A stretch of 64,000 nucleotides of DNA. Source: Capsicum annuum (taxonomy: Eukaryota; Streptophyta; Magnoliopsida; Solanales; Solanaceae). The position numbers were made by a program, and so were the translations under genes. The stretch covers positions 169,448,617 through 169,512,616 of the forward strand of contig NC_061114.1 of the NCBI RefSeq assembly GCF_002878395.1. Direction: 5' to 3'. Of this stretch, positions 34,436 through 46,747 are shown one piece after another (position 1 is the stretch's first letter; each line of letters starts with the position of its first letter). The notes below the pieces were generated by a model. The model was not told the DNA's origin, did not search any database, and saw only the letters and a program-made list of their open reading frames with translations.

Positions 34436-35561
34436 AAAAATGATAAAATAGGACTTTGAATTCCATTTTTTATGAATCAAACATCTCATATTTTTGTTCT
34501 CCCATCAGAGAATAAATATTTTTGTGGACGTGTGCCTAGTACTTGCTCACCAAAGTCAGAAAAGGCCACTCCCCGTGTCAATATTATCAAGCTGGATGGC
34601 ACTACGTACGTGATCCTTGAAAAGAATGGGATGCTCTCACTCAAGGCCTTTTTATCATTGAGCCCCACGGATGAGATGCACCACATGCTTGTTTTGTAAC
34701 GATGGACTGCATACACTTAGAACTTCATCATCATAAGGTCGCAAGAATGACACCAAGTACATGCTTACTGAAGCTAAAATGGAAAACTTTCAGCGTCGTC
34801 AAGGATAAAATCAGATCATTCCAAGTCACTTTCTTATCAAGTAGTAAGGAAGTAGTGCACTAAATGTTCCAACACCAATCATGTCGATTTGGTCTGACAT
34901 CAAGACCATTTGCATAAACCTGCACAAAAAATAAAGATGTAACACATATACAGTGTTGATCGGATAAAGCTTCTTGATTTTATGCGGATTGATGTTAACT
35001 ACGTGAACTTCAATCTAGTAATAGGTTTCGGTACCAAAGGCATGATGCTTCTATTTGGCATGATCAACATTGGGAGAAACAAATCAGTTTAGTTCAACAT
35101 GGCTGATGAAATTTGGTTTTCAACCATTGATCTTCTATCCCGAGATGCAAGGAGTTTTTTATGCCAAGATTTAAGGAAATAGGCACAAATTTTCTTGCCA
35201 AGAATAGAAAAGAGTTGTTCCGAGTGTCCATTTTCAAGGCATGACAGGGAATATTGCTCGCCAAATTCGCGAGAAAATGGGTGAAGCTCCTAGTTGTTGC
35301 TTATTAAAAAACTGTGACTCAAAAAATGAGGACCACTACAAACAAATCGTTGGTTGCTTTGACGAAGACTTTCATGACATGAAAGTTCATGGAGGAAACT
35401 TTAGTTAGACCACTCGCAAGCATTGGTCTAACTGGGATGCACCGATGAGAAACAAATACATTTGAGGTCACGAGAATGAAAGCACATTCATGAGTACTTC
35501 AAGTCTCGCCGCCAAGTTTCGACAAGCCTACATGTCGATCAACCTTGAAGTGGGGGGCATC

Positions 35562-36264
35562 TGTAGGCACGTAAAATTTATTGGATCAAATTCATATAAA
35601 ATTTGAATTTGGTCATATTTTATTAGGTCTAAAATTATTTTGGGCTTAAAAAAAATAATGATAAGCCTATTTTATTCCTCATCAAGGTCCATCTCACTTT
35701 GAAGCCCAAACTTATCAAGTGACGTGGCATCCCAGTCAAATTCAAGATCAATGAGACGCCGCTACATGTACAAATAATGTGGAAGTCTCATTTAAATTCA
35801 ACAACCAATCAAAAGACGCCAATGTCAAAGTGACATGTTTCGACCAATCACAAGCAACTAGGCCTACCCCCTATAACTATAAATAGGGAGTAACATAACA
35901 TTTCAAGGAAGAAAGAAAGAAAAAGGAGGACATTCTGCAAGCATTGGAGGAAGCTTCTGCATTGACTACACAACTCTTCAACGAATTGACTAACGGAGTT
36001 CTGCTAGGAGATCAACTCGACAAGGCGAAGTGCTGTCAGACAATTTCTGGAGATCCAAACACATTTCTAGGAAACTCAAATCATCTTACATTCGAGAATC
36101 ACGCTGCAAAGGCCCTCGAATCACGAAAAAACTTAGGAGAGAAGAATTGAGAGAATAACGGAATTATACCTGCAAAATTACCTTAAATAAAATTATTCTT
36201 TTTTGTTTATTTTATTTTTTGCTTGCAGTTAATTTTCAGCGTTAACGAAAATTTGTTGCGAACA
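35562..36264 (+). repeat. 3' LTR of the gypsy element (703 bp)
   Basis: It follows the purine tract and starts TGTAGGCACG. It ends with the same GTTGCGAACA as the 5' copy. The short reading frame beginning MEEASALTTQLFNEL occurs in both LTRs and is part of the repeat, not a gene. Confidence 0.88.
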
Positions 36265-36282
36265 AGAACGAAAAACAATAGG

Positions 36283-37490
36283 TACTAACACAACAACAAA
36301 TAATAACAAAAACAAGACTACCACAAAGTAATATTATACTCTAGCTATCCGAAACAACACCCAACACCAAAATCCCAAGATCAAAACACTATAAGACATA
36401 TTCCATCTTACTCCTGCCTAACCTAAACCATTTAAACTCTAGGGTCTGTCATTAAACCGCTAACTTAGCATTAACTCCTTCATGAGTATCGTCAATCAAA
36501 ACTACGTCATTCGCAAATAACATACCATGACACTTCACCTAGAAATTTTCACGTCAAAATATCCATCACCGTGAAAGACAAACTAAGAATCGATCCCTGA
36601 TGCAACCCCATCATTATGAAAAAAATACTCTGAGCCTCCTTCCACAGTTCTTGCATGAGTCTTAGCTTCATCGTGCATGTCTTTTATTGACATAGTGTAT
36701 GCCACAGGAACATCTCTAGCCCCCGAGCACCTCCGTAAAACCTCCCTAGAGACTTTGTTGTAAGCCTTCTCTAAGTAGATGAACATTATGTATAAGTTTT
36801 TTTTCCTCTCCCTATACGTTTCCATCAGTCTCTTCATGAGATGAATGACTTCTGTAGTCGCATGACCTTGTATGAATTCGAACTGATTGTCGGAAATAGT
36901 GACGTTCCTCCTTAACCTAAACCCCACCACCCTTTTTCGAACCTTCATAGCATGAATCAACAACTTGATACCCCTTGAATTGTTGTAATTTTGAATGTAA
37001 CCCTTGTTCTTATACAACAAAATCATTATACTCCATCTCCAAGCTTTGGACATGTTCACGGTTCTGAAGATAACGTTAAACAACTCAATTAATCACTTCA
37101 CACCTGTCCTACTATACTCTTTCAAAAATCTACCATAATATCATCTGGCCAGGCGCTCTATTCTTATGCATCCTAAGAATAGCACTCTTATCCTCCTAAA
37201 CCTCTATACGCTTACAATAATTATCATCGTGATGCCTCTTTGAGTGCATAAGTCTCCCATTACAATGTCTTTGTCCCCTCCTTTGTTCAAGAGTTTATGA
37301 AAGTATAACTGTCATCTCCTCTTAGAGAGTACCTCATCTACTAATACTTGGTCGTCCTCACCCTTAATGCACTTCACTTGATTACGATCATGAACCCTCC
37401 ACTCCCTAGTCTTGACTAACCTATATAACTTCTTATTCTCATCTTTATCCTCTATTTTTGTGTACAACCGAACATGAAAAAATAAGAAAT
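36283..37490 (-). mobile_element. RTE-clade LINE fragment
   Basis: On the minus strand the frame reads KLYRLVKTREWRVHDRNQVK, SWRWSIMILLYKNKG-like, IQNYNNSRGIKLLIHAMKV, VSREVLRRCSGARDVPVAY and HGMLFANDVVLIDD. This is the order of RT motifs in plant RTE LINEs. The longest open piece spans 37083-36583. The catalytic FADD box has become FAND. After about 36440 the sequence jumps to a TTG-like end, so the C-terminus is deleted. Confidence 0.75.
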
Positions 37491-38383
37491 ATTTTTAGAA
37501 CACACCCTTAATTTGGATTCAAATACTTATGTTGCACTCTGCTAAGCCCTTTAGTGAGACTATTATTAGATTAATCCTTACAAACAATGTATTTAGGTGA
37601 CAAGTCCTTACTGGACTCGTTCTTTCGCAAATGACAATCAAGTTTAATATATTTAATTTTCTCAATATATTAAATTCATAGAATTATGTCAAAATAGTTA
37701 TGTTTGAATTAAATCGAGTATTTTCTGAAACTATATACAATATCAAATCTTTCAAGTAGATCTTTCCAAACAACATGGGCATTCGAGACATGCATTATCC
37801 CATCAAAAGTCATTTGCTAGATAATTCATTATCGTGAAAAAGTAACTGAATTAATCCTTTTTAAGTGATAGTTCATTTACTATTCCAAATTTATTTTTAC
37901 TCAACAAGGTAATTTTATAGATCGAATTTTCACAAAATAATTTTGATACCGGTCAATTGATATGAGATAATCTGAATTTTACTGATATTTGAAAGATGAA
38001 GAAACAAGGCATAGTTGTAGCCCATTGAACCACAATGAACTTGATTTGAATCAAGATGGTGCAAGATTTGCTCTTTACTCGTTTTCATTTTCTATGAACC
38101 TTAAAAAACTTCACAATTTTACAGAACCTAATTTTGATAGCATAAGTAAGATATAAATGTATGCTAGAATTTTGTGCTTAATAGCTCTAATACCGTAATA
38201 TAATTTAGAAGATCGAATGGTATAAACCCTAGACCGAGAGAAGGTTAAGATGAAACGGAAAGAAGAAAAAAAGAATTTATAAGAAATAATTGTAATCAGA
38301 AACCATACATTTATAAATAACTCACTAAATAAGGAAAGAAGAATTTGTACGAAAAAATACTTTTAAATTAATTCCATAAAAGT
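37491..38383. other. Intergenic stretch, nothing recognised
   Basis: AT-rich sequence with no frame, tandem repeat or transposon end that I can support. Confidence 0.5.
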
Positions 38384-38390
38384 CATTCAA

Positions 38391-38805
38391 TTTTTTTTTT
38401 TGGTAAGCAAGGATTTCATAGATTAATTAGGGAGCAGAGTTTTTCCCTGACTGTGTCAGGGAACAAAAGCATAGAGTTTCTAGCCACAACCCGGCTTGGT
38501 GGGTTAATAACATTGTTTGAAATTAATCTAGTTGAATGTGTTCCTACTATATCAGACTGTAGAAGAGCTTGGACCGATAGAGGGGAAACATGCAATACCA
38601 AAAAAGAAGCACCATAAAGATTGGCATTCTTTCCTTCTTTTGCCAGTTGATCAGCCACCCAGTTTTGTTCTTTAAACACGTGCAGTAGTGTTGCTGCATC
38701 CAGCTCCCTCAAAAGGCACCTGCATTCATTTAGAATGTTAGAATAGAGAGGGTGACCATTTGATACAATATTCAATAGAGTTATATAGTCAATGTTGATG
38801 ATGAA
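38391..38805 (-). mobile_element. 5'-truncated L1 LINE (RNase H end)
   Basis: The minus strand encodes the C-terminal RNase H part of an L1 ORF2 (LNECRCLLRELDAATLLHVF, EQNWVADQLAKEGKN) and stops. A short 3' UTR and an A run (T run at 38391-38401) follow. The direct repeat CATTCAA flanks it (38384-38390, 38806-38812), which proves insertion by target priming. Confidence 0.8.
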
Positions 38806-38812
38806 CATTCAA

Positions 38813-40687
38813 CTTTAATATAATTGTAGTAAAATTGTTAAAATATTCTTCTAACTACAAAATCATTCATCTTTCACTTAATTTATACCATATCATTTTG
38901 CCGTCTCTGATGAACTTCATTGAAAATTATAATCATCTCATTTTAAAGTAAAAAAGCTTCAATACCCCTGAAATTAATTGATATGAATACGCATTCTATA
39001 CACTGTTACTTTTCTTTTTAGTGCTTTCTTTATTTGGAATGTATGAATTAATTATTTAGTACTTCTTTTATTTGAAATCTATGAACTTAGTGTATTGAAT
39101 ATTAATAATTATTTTTAGCATTATTTATTATGTCACTCTTAAAGAACTTGATTTAAGAAAATTAGGGGAGTGCTAAGATAGAAAATTAAGAAATTGCTAT
39201 TAATTTTTTTTCGTAAAAATCTTCAACTATAAATTTTTAACAGAAAAATCACATAACCTAAAGATACTAAATTTTCTGATGAATAATTCACTTTTTTTTT
39301 TTTGGTTGAAAAAACTAGTTAAGAAATAGATACAAACCAAAACCTCAAGAACAAAAAGTGGAGAAAAAAAGTTGCTGGTATAATATTAGAGGTCACAATA
39401 AATATGCAAAATCAATTTTCTCGAACTCTCCAAATCAATAGTCGTCTTCTCTAATTCAAATAAAAAACTTTGCTCCATACTAAAATAACAAGAACCCAAA
39501 TGTGTATGGTGAATTTAACTAATTAAGGTGTATTTTTATTTTTTTATTTCTCAATTTTATATAAAAATTGGTGTATCTTTTAATATTGTTGGTTGCTTAT
39601 CAAGTTGTATTATTTGTTAATAAATACACATAAAAAGAATATAAAACATGATTTTTCAATAAAATTTCAAACAACGATTTTATATTGTACGAAAAGTTAT
39701 TCATTAAATTCACTATTTTCTATTCAAAAAATTTAAAATTAATTAAAAAATATTATTTAAGGAAATGAAAAGGGGGAATTAAGGATTTCACATAAATCCT
39801 TTACCGTATTTTTCATTTTCTCGAAGTGGAATTTCAAAATGGTATTTAAAAGTAATTCCGGAATTTTTCAAATTTGAAAAATATCAAAAAAGTCTTTGTA
39901 TTTTTTTTTTCACTCCAAATCTCACATAAAAATTCAAAAATATTCTAATTTTTATTCATGGCTAGACACAATTTCAATTTTCAAATATCATTTTTCTTTC
40001 TGCAAACAAAAATTACTAGAACCTTTTCCAAATTTGCAATTTTCATAGTCAAATGGGCCTTTAAGATTTCAAAAATGAAAAAATAACATAAACATATACC
40101 TTAACTAACCATGTTTACACAAATTCCATCCTTTCAAAGTAATTACAAAAACCTCAACTAATTATCTTCATTGGATCTATCAAAAGCTAATTATATATCT
40201 TAGCAGACCCGAAATTGAAAAAAATGCATCGAAAACCAATTATGTATCTTTACAAAGAAAAAAAATATATCTTTACATCAAGAGCTAATTATGTATCTCG
40301 ACAGACCCAAAATCAAAACTTCAATAACAATGCAAAAAGATGAATTTTTCTGTTATTAAGTTTCAAACTATCGAAATTTATTAGCAGCTCAAGTTTAACG
40401 TGAGAAAATCTTTAGTTTTTGGGCCTTTTAGCAGTCTATATTACTCGAAATCAATTCGTTTGAACTGCTCTCACAAGATTAACTCCAAGTGAAACTAAAG
40501 TATTTCCTCTTTACCATGCAATAAAACCTCCACTCATGTCCCTCCATAATGAATCCTTTTGAGAGGCAAGAAAGCCTGATGTATGAAACACACCAACCAT
40601 AGGTATTGCTTTAACACGAATGCACATCGAAAAAATTCTTCTGTTATTTTTAGGGGAGAACAGCCAAACAAAAAAAATATTCACATT
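38813..40687. other. AT-rich intergenic stretch, nothing recognised
   Basis: No gene or clear element ends. Short phrases such as AATTATGTATCTTTACA recur near 40190-40300 but do not make an array. Confidence 0.45.
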
Positions 40688-43467
40688 TGTAACGCCCCGA
40701 AAATGGTCTTGAGACGTCACACGGTGCTTAGGACCATAAGTGATCCCAAGCTAACCCATGTACTGACATACTGTTAAGCAATTGATTAAATATGCATAAA
40801 ATAACTGAGTTTACTGTGAGGAAAAATAATAATGATGGAATCTGTAAAAATGCAATACTGATACAATTGTACATTCTAATATAGTCTGAAAAGAGGGACT
40901 GAAATTACATGACTAACTCTAACTGACATCTACGAAGCCTCTACTATACTGACTATAGATAGCTGAGATGCGACTCCAACTACCAATAATCAATACATAT
41001 GAGTAAGAAAGTAAAGTACATAAATAACATCTAACTAAAGTCCCTGAAGCAGGAGGACTCATCATCTGCTGGAATCTACAACTGTCTGATTCTGACTGTA
41101 CATACTACAACTTGTACCTATATTATGAGACAATGTAGCACATAGACATATATGTGGATCAGTACTTTGAGGATGTAATGAACATATGAGGGTGAATGCA
41201 TAAGTAAAACAATAACTATGTGTATACTCATAGATTTTCAAATATTGCATGCTAAGTGTAAATGACTCACATTGGCTTGAATAACTGAAAGCTGAAAATC
41301 ATAAATCATGAATGATAAAGCACACTGTACAAATCTTGTGAGCCATAAAACTTAGTTCTAAAAACTATACTTGTATTCTATTTTCAAATCACTTAAGCTA
41401 AGTGTAGAAATGACTCACCTTTATCATCTGAAAACTGAAAGCTGAGATCTAATAACTGATGTGTTATGTAAGATAATATTTGAGTAAAATTGTGAGCCTT
41501 CACACTTAGTTTCTAAAAGCTTTTCTGTTAGGATCTATTCTGTAAAAATTTTCTATTAGGGAGGTTCTTCTAACCGACATAAACCATGTGAGCTATCATG
41601 GAGTCCAACGTCTTACCCATGTTGGGGAGAGTCCAATAACTTGTTCCCCTAAGAGGAAAAACTCACGGTGGGGAGAGGTGTCATACTCTTGCTAAGGAGT
41701 ATAACCTAAGCTACATGATCACATCTGTATTTGTCATTCATATAGAAATGGAAATAATCTGAATTTGTACCTATGTTGGCTACATAGTTTTGTGGAAGAT
41801 AGGGCACGCTAATCCCACACTTTTCGCTCGGTGCTAAATACTGCTCCCTTACTTATATACTTATTCTGTTGGAAATTCACTTTTAAAAACTAGCATAAGA
41901 GTTCATTATGAAACCAATTATGAATTTAGCTGAATCAATCTGTAAGCAAAGCTAATCCGATTTTTGAAATCTGTAATAAATCTGTAAAGTGAATTCCATA
42001 GCTAAACTGAAGATCCGAAGATCAAATACTATATAAATATCTGAAAATAGGCTAATCTCAGGGTGCTTAAAAGCACAAGTTCTCAAAACATCAATACTTA
42101 AAATAGGGCTTCATGACCCATTCTTTAGATTCATGTAAGTTCATAGCAAAACATCAAGCTCAATATACTTATTGAAATACTTCAACAATATCAAGATAAC
42201 AAAATCAAGAATCACAATATCATGCTTTAAAACTAAATTGGAAAATCTGAAAAACCGCATTACACGCATAAATATATGAAAATAGTCATGCACTTCAATT
42301 CAACATTCAATCACTTGTAAACTCATAATCTTCAAATACTGATAATTAGGTATGAACCCTAATATGAAATCATAAGAAATTTACTGAAAATATAATTTTG
42401 GGCACAAGGACGAAAGGATTGTCCTTGATCATAACCCCACATACCTAAATATACTTGGGTTGATGTAGATAATTTGACTTTGAAACCCTAGGAGATGATC
42501 TTGAATGCTTTCTTGAGATTCTTGAATTGTGATGCTAAATTCTTGGTTTCTTTCTTGAAGAGGATGACTTGAATTTGATGTTCTTGGGAATGTTCTTGAA
42601 CTCCTTGGATTAGAAAGCTTAGATTCTTGCTTATCTTGAAGGAGTAATGGAGTTTTGCAGTTCTTGGAAGAGGATCTTAAGAGGAAACCCTAATCTTATT
42701 CTTGTAAATGGGAGAAGAAATAGTGTGTTATGTAGTTGAATATGAGAAAATAACGCCTTATGATGCTTTAAATTATGGGAAGGGTGGGTTTGAGGTGAGG
42801 AAAAGACCAAAATACCCCTACAAAAACTGAATTAAATTGCTGAATTTTTAAGGGTGACGACCTTGGTTGATAGGCCATCACACATGTGATAACCTATCAC
42901 ATCAGAGGCTGATTTTGTGAGTTGTTGGTCTTGGGTGACGACCTTAGCTGATAGGTCGTAACATATATGATGGCCTATCAGCTCAGGTCGTTACTTGGGA
43001 GCTGAAATTATTGGCTTACTGTTTTGGGCTGACGACATGGCTGATAGGTCGTCACATATGTGATAGCCTATCAGCTCAGGTCGTCACTTGTTGACAGACA
43101 GACATGCTGAAGTAAAATGAGTATAACTTTTTGTTCTGATATAGGATTAAGGTGGAACAGAATGCGTTGAAAAGAAGATTCAAAGACCTTCATTTGATAT
43201 AAAGTAGGACACGTAAATCATTATGTACAAGGAGTAATGGTCGTTTAAAGTTGACACAAGCTGAATCATTCACCAAACTTAATCGGTAGAAGCGTTCTCA
43301 ACTCGTCTTTGAGTTAGAAGGGTATTATGACCTCGATAAATATATGAAGGCATTCCCATATCATATATTTTATAATCACACATGTATATACGTATAATAA
43401 TCGGGTTCAAATCCATACGTATAGAAACAACGTTTAAATTCTAGCCCGAAAAAGGTGGGGTGTTGCA
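40688..43467. mobile_element. Probable solo LTR of a gypsy element (2.78 kb)
   Basis: It starts TGTAACGCCCCGAAA and ends GGTGGGGTGTTGCA, the typical ends of long LTRs in chromodomain gypsy elements of Solanaceae (from memory). The flanks ACATT and ACATC match at 4 of 5. No polymerase sequence lies on either side, so it is a solo LTR or a lone end. It contains an array of palindromic units. Confidence 0.6.
42856..43091. repeat. Three tandem units each containing a palindrome
   Basis: Units start at 42856, 42937 and 43031 with GACGACCTTRGCTGATAGG. Each holds an imperfect palindrome, for example GCTGATAGGTCGTCACATAT followed by its near complement ending GCCTATCAGC. Each could form a hairpin of about 17 bp. 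Confidence 0.75.
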
Positions 43468-44032
43468 ACATCACCCAGCCAGAGTTCTAAATGCAGCAAC
43501 TATGTAATACTAAAACATCGAATTACTGCTTCAAGATTATATGCTACTGCAGGGCATGTACACTAGATGTCTAGTGCGTCAAGCCAATTTGACAAAGGCA
43601 GAAAGAGTCTCCGTTATACAAGGGTTTTCCACCTCCACTTGGTCGTGCTGTTATGATGTTAACTCAACCAATTCTATCATATATAGGTTATAACAGAATA
43701 ACAACACAAAATATATTCAGGTACATATTTCAGAAGCTGTTTCTCCAGAAAGTTATGCACTAGAACCTAACACTGCAATCTCAAAGAGCAAATACTTGCT
43801 TAACAAATGCTAGAGAGAGAAACTCTAACTTCTATCTACCTTTCCTAATATTACTATTTTTATAATTGTCTCTAACGGTTAATAGTATCGGATGACCACG
43901 AAGATGCCAAGTGATATGTCGGCCCGACCACCCCCCTTTCCTCTGGATTCTTACTTCTCTCTTGATCAAAGCTTTCCCCCTCTCCCATCATAAAATAATG
44001 GCTCAAATTCTCAAAGGGGTGTTACACCCGCT

Positions 44033-45939
44033 ATGCAGATTGGAAGGTGGAACATCCAATATTTCACTAGAAATTCGACATCTGGGAAAGGGTATATGGT
44101 TGCTGACGGAAGAAATTTCACAGGAGCACTGAGAAATTCTACAAACTCTGGGCGTAGGAGGAGAGTAAACCTCTCACATAGAGAGTATGATTTCAAAGAA
44201 GGTAAAACTATTGTTAAATTCACCAAGGAGGAAAATAATCTCTTAGCTGAAAATTGTAGACTTACTGTGATAGGAAATTCATGAGAATTAAACCTTCTAT
44301 CGATAGAATTAGGTCTGATTTCTACAAAACTATTGATTTAAAAGGTGGTGTAAAAATTGAGGTTTACAACATGCACCGTGTTTTTATTGATTTTGAGCTA
44401 GAAGAGGATCATAGGAACATCTATGGTAAAAGTTTCCTGCCAATTTGCGGTATGCAGATGAAATTGTTGAAATGGACTAAAGATTTCAAACTAGAAAAAG
44501 AGACCACCTTAGCTGCGGTGTGGGTTAATTTACCGGAACTACCATGGCACTATTATGAGTGGGATGCTCTATGTCGTATTCTTGCTCTCATAGGTACTCC
44601 AATCATTACAGATAAAGCCACTCTGTCCAACACCAGGCCCACTACAACAAAGGTCAAGGTAGAAATCGATGTTACAAAACAAACTTTGAATGAGGTATTT
44701 ATTGAAGTTATCAATGCAGTAGGAGTAAGAGAATATATAATATAGAAAGTTGAATTTGAGTCCATTTCGGAATACTGCCACAAATGTATGATTCAAGGTC
44801 ATAATAATGCTACGTGTAAGGTTCTTCATCCCGAGTTAAGAACAGAGCGCAAAAAACAAGGAAGAGATAGGAAATGCGGCATTGATGACCCCAACTCTTC
44901 TAACGACAAAGTTAAGGATGACACCAGTGTAAAAGCAATGCAAATAGACAAAACCAAAGTTTGTGAAACAAATGCTGGTGAAAGGGTTAGTACTACCATG
45001 GATTCAGAAAAGAAACAAGTGGGAGAAGGTTGGGCCACTGTTAGAGAGAAAAGGGCACAACAAAGGCAAAATTTTAACAAAAAAGAAGCAACCAAATAAG
45101 GCCTTTACAATTGTAAAAAATATGTCTAAAACAGTCAATATAGAGACACTACTGCACGAGGGCACACCGATGGAAGTTACTGAAAATCTAGAATTACCAA
45201 AAAATGTCATCACCAAACAAGCACAAGGGTTGAGGCAACAAGGGAGAAAGAATCGTAAGGTCTTATCAGAGAAAACTAAAGACCCTTCATGGATGTCACT
45301 AATCAAGAGAAGGAAGAAGAATTCTATGTTCATCAAGGCAGAATCTCCTTATAAAAGAGTCGAGAGAAAGAAGAATAACAAGAATCTTTACAAGAATGAG
45401 GCAAATTTCATTTGGGGAGAGGGAGCTTTTTTACAACAAAAAAAATGTATAAAGGTGTACTAATGGTAGAAGTAAAAGAAACCCCTGATCCTCCAAACAA
45501 AAAATCCATTATAGAGGATATCACACCACCTGGATTTGATTGCATTCTCATGTCTGGAGAAGTGGATACGAGAGTGTCCACCCATTCGATAGAGCCCCTC
45601 CTCGGTGATAAAGACGGGATGGATACTAGAATGGAAGAGTTAAATTTCCAAAGTGAAAACATGAATAGAGATGAGTATCAATACTTTGCGACTGAATCAG
45701 AAGAAGAGATTGAGGACGCCCATACAGTTTCTGAGTATGTCTCCATGTCAGAGAGAGAAGTGAATAAATTATCTTTTAAAATTGATAACAACAATAATTA
45801 TATCCTTGAAAGCTCTCCCAAGAAACAAGACATCATCAAGAAATCAAACCTCTCGCCTAGAGGAATCGACATGCAAAATAATATTTGTTTTCCTATTAGA
45901 GGAGAAATTACCAACAATGATACCAACAAAGTTACATGA
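44033..45939 (+). pseudogene. L1 ORF1 (gag-like, zinc knuckle), broken
   Basis: The N-terminal DUF4283-type region spans 44281-44742 (MHRVFIDFELEEDHRNIYGK, AAVWVNLPELPWHYYEWDAL), reached by a frameshift near 44281. A TAG at 44743 interrupts it ahead of the knuckle YCHKCMIQGHNNATCK (CX2CX4HX4C, near 44773). The tail continues in another frame to 45939 (acidic, SEEEIEDAHTVSEYVSMSE). ORF1 binds LINE RNA. Confidence 0.7.
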
Positions 45940-46202
45940 TCTAATGATTAAAGCTCTATCCTGGAACATTAGGAGTGTCAACACCCAAAGTGCCTTTGAA
46001 AGACTTAAATTAATTAAATCCCAATATAATCTTTCTTTTATATGTTTTCAGGAACCTTTCATGAGCAGTGAGCTGATCACCAGCTACATGAGACATCTGG
46101 GAATGCAAGGTAGTCATTTTAACACAAATAATAAAATATGAACCTTTTGGTCCAGTGACTTTGATGTAAAAGTTCAGAAAGACACTCAATTATAAGTAAC
46201 CT

Positions 46203-46747
46203 TCTAGGTATGCCCGATTGAGATGGTTCGGACACGTAAAGAGGAGGGGCATGGATGCCTCAGTTCGTAGGTGTGATAGGATAGCGTTGCATGGTTTTAG
46301 GCAGGGTAGGGGTAGGCCGAAGAAGTACTGGGGTGAGGTGATTAGGCGGGACATGGAGCAGTTACAGCTCATCGAGGACATGACCCTAGATAGGAAGGTC
46401 TGGAGGACGCGAATTAGGGCAGAAGACTAGGGCTATTTTGGGTCGCTAGTGTAGGGAATTACTTGGTAGGGTTTTTATTCTTGTTATGATTCCGTGTTCC
46501 ATGTTTTATTACAAATCTGTGTGCTTTCCTCTGTTTTCTAATACTTATGGGTGCCGTATTTATATTATGTAATCTAGTTTTGTGCTTTACTATGAGTTTG
46601 TGTGGTATCTCGTGACTTGAGCTGGGGGTCTATCGAAAACAACCTTTCTACTTTTTTAGAGGTAGAGGTATGGACTGCGTACATCTTACCCCCCCAGACC
46701 CCACTAGGTGGGAATACACTGGGTTTGTTGTTGTTGTTGTTGTTGTA
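46203..46747 (+). mobile_element. RTE LINE 3' end inserted in the L1 endonuclease
   Basis: The coding part [20 protein letters not shown] to [10 protein letters not shown] (stop at 46428) is the characteristic C-terminus of plant RTE LINEs. A 3' UTR ending GGGAATACACTGGG(TTG)n follows. It is 5'-truncated. No clear target duplication. This copy ties the tails at 3.5, 14.7, 17.4, 24.4 and 30.2 kb to the RTE family. Confidence 0.8.

Larger units (their letters stand above)
30348..36264 (+). mobile_element. Ty3/gypsy-type LTR retrotransposon, gag only (non-autonomous)
   Basis: Two LTRs of about 705 bp bound a 4.5-kb interior. It opens with TTGGCACGCCTAGTGGGA (probable primer-binding region) and closes with the purine tract AAGTGGGGGGCATC. 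The left part encodes a decayed gag; the right part is non-coding with two tandem arrays. No protease, RT, RNase H or integrase is detectable. The flanks AGAGT and AGAAC match only at 3 of 5. Confidence 0.85.
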
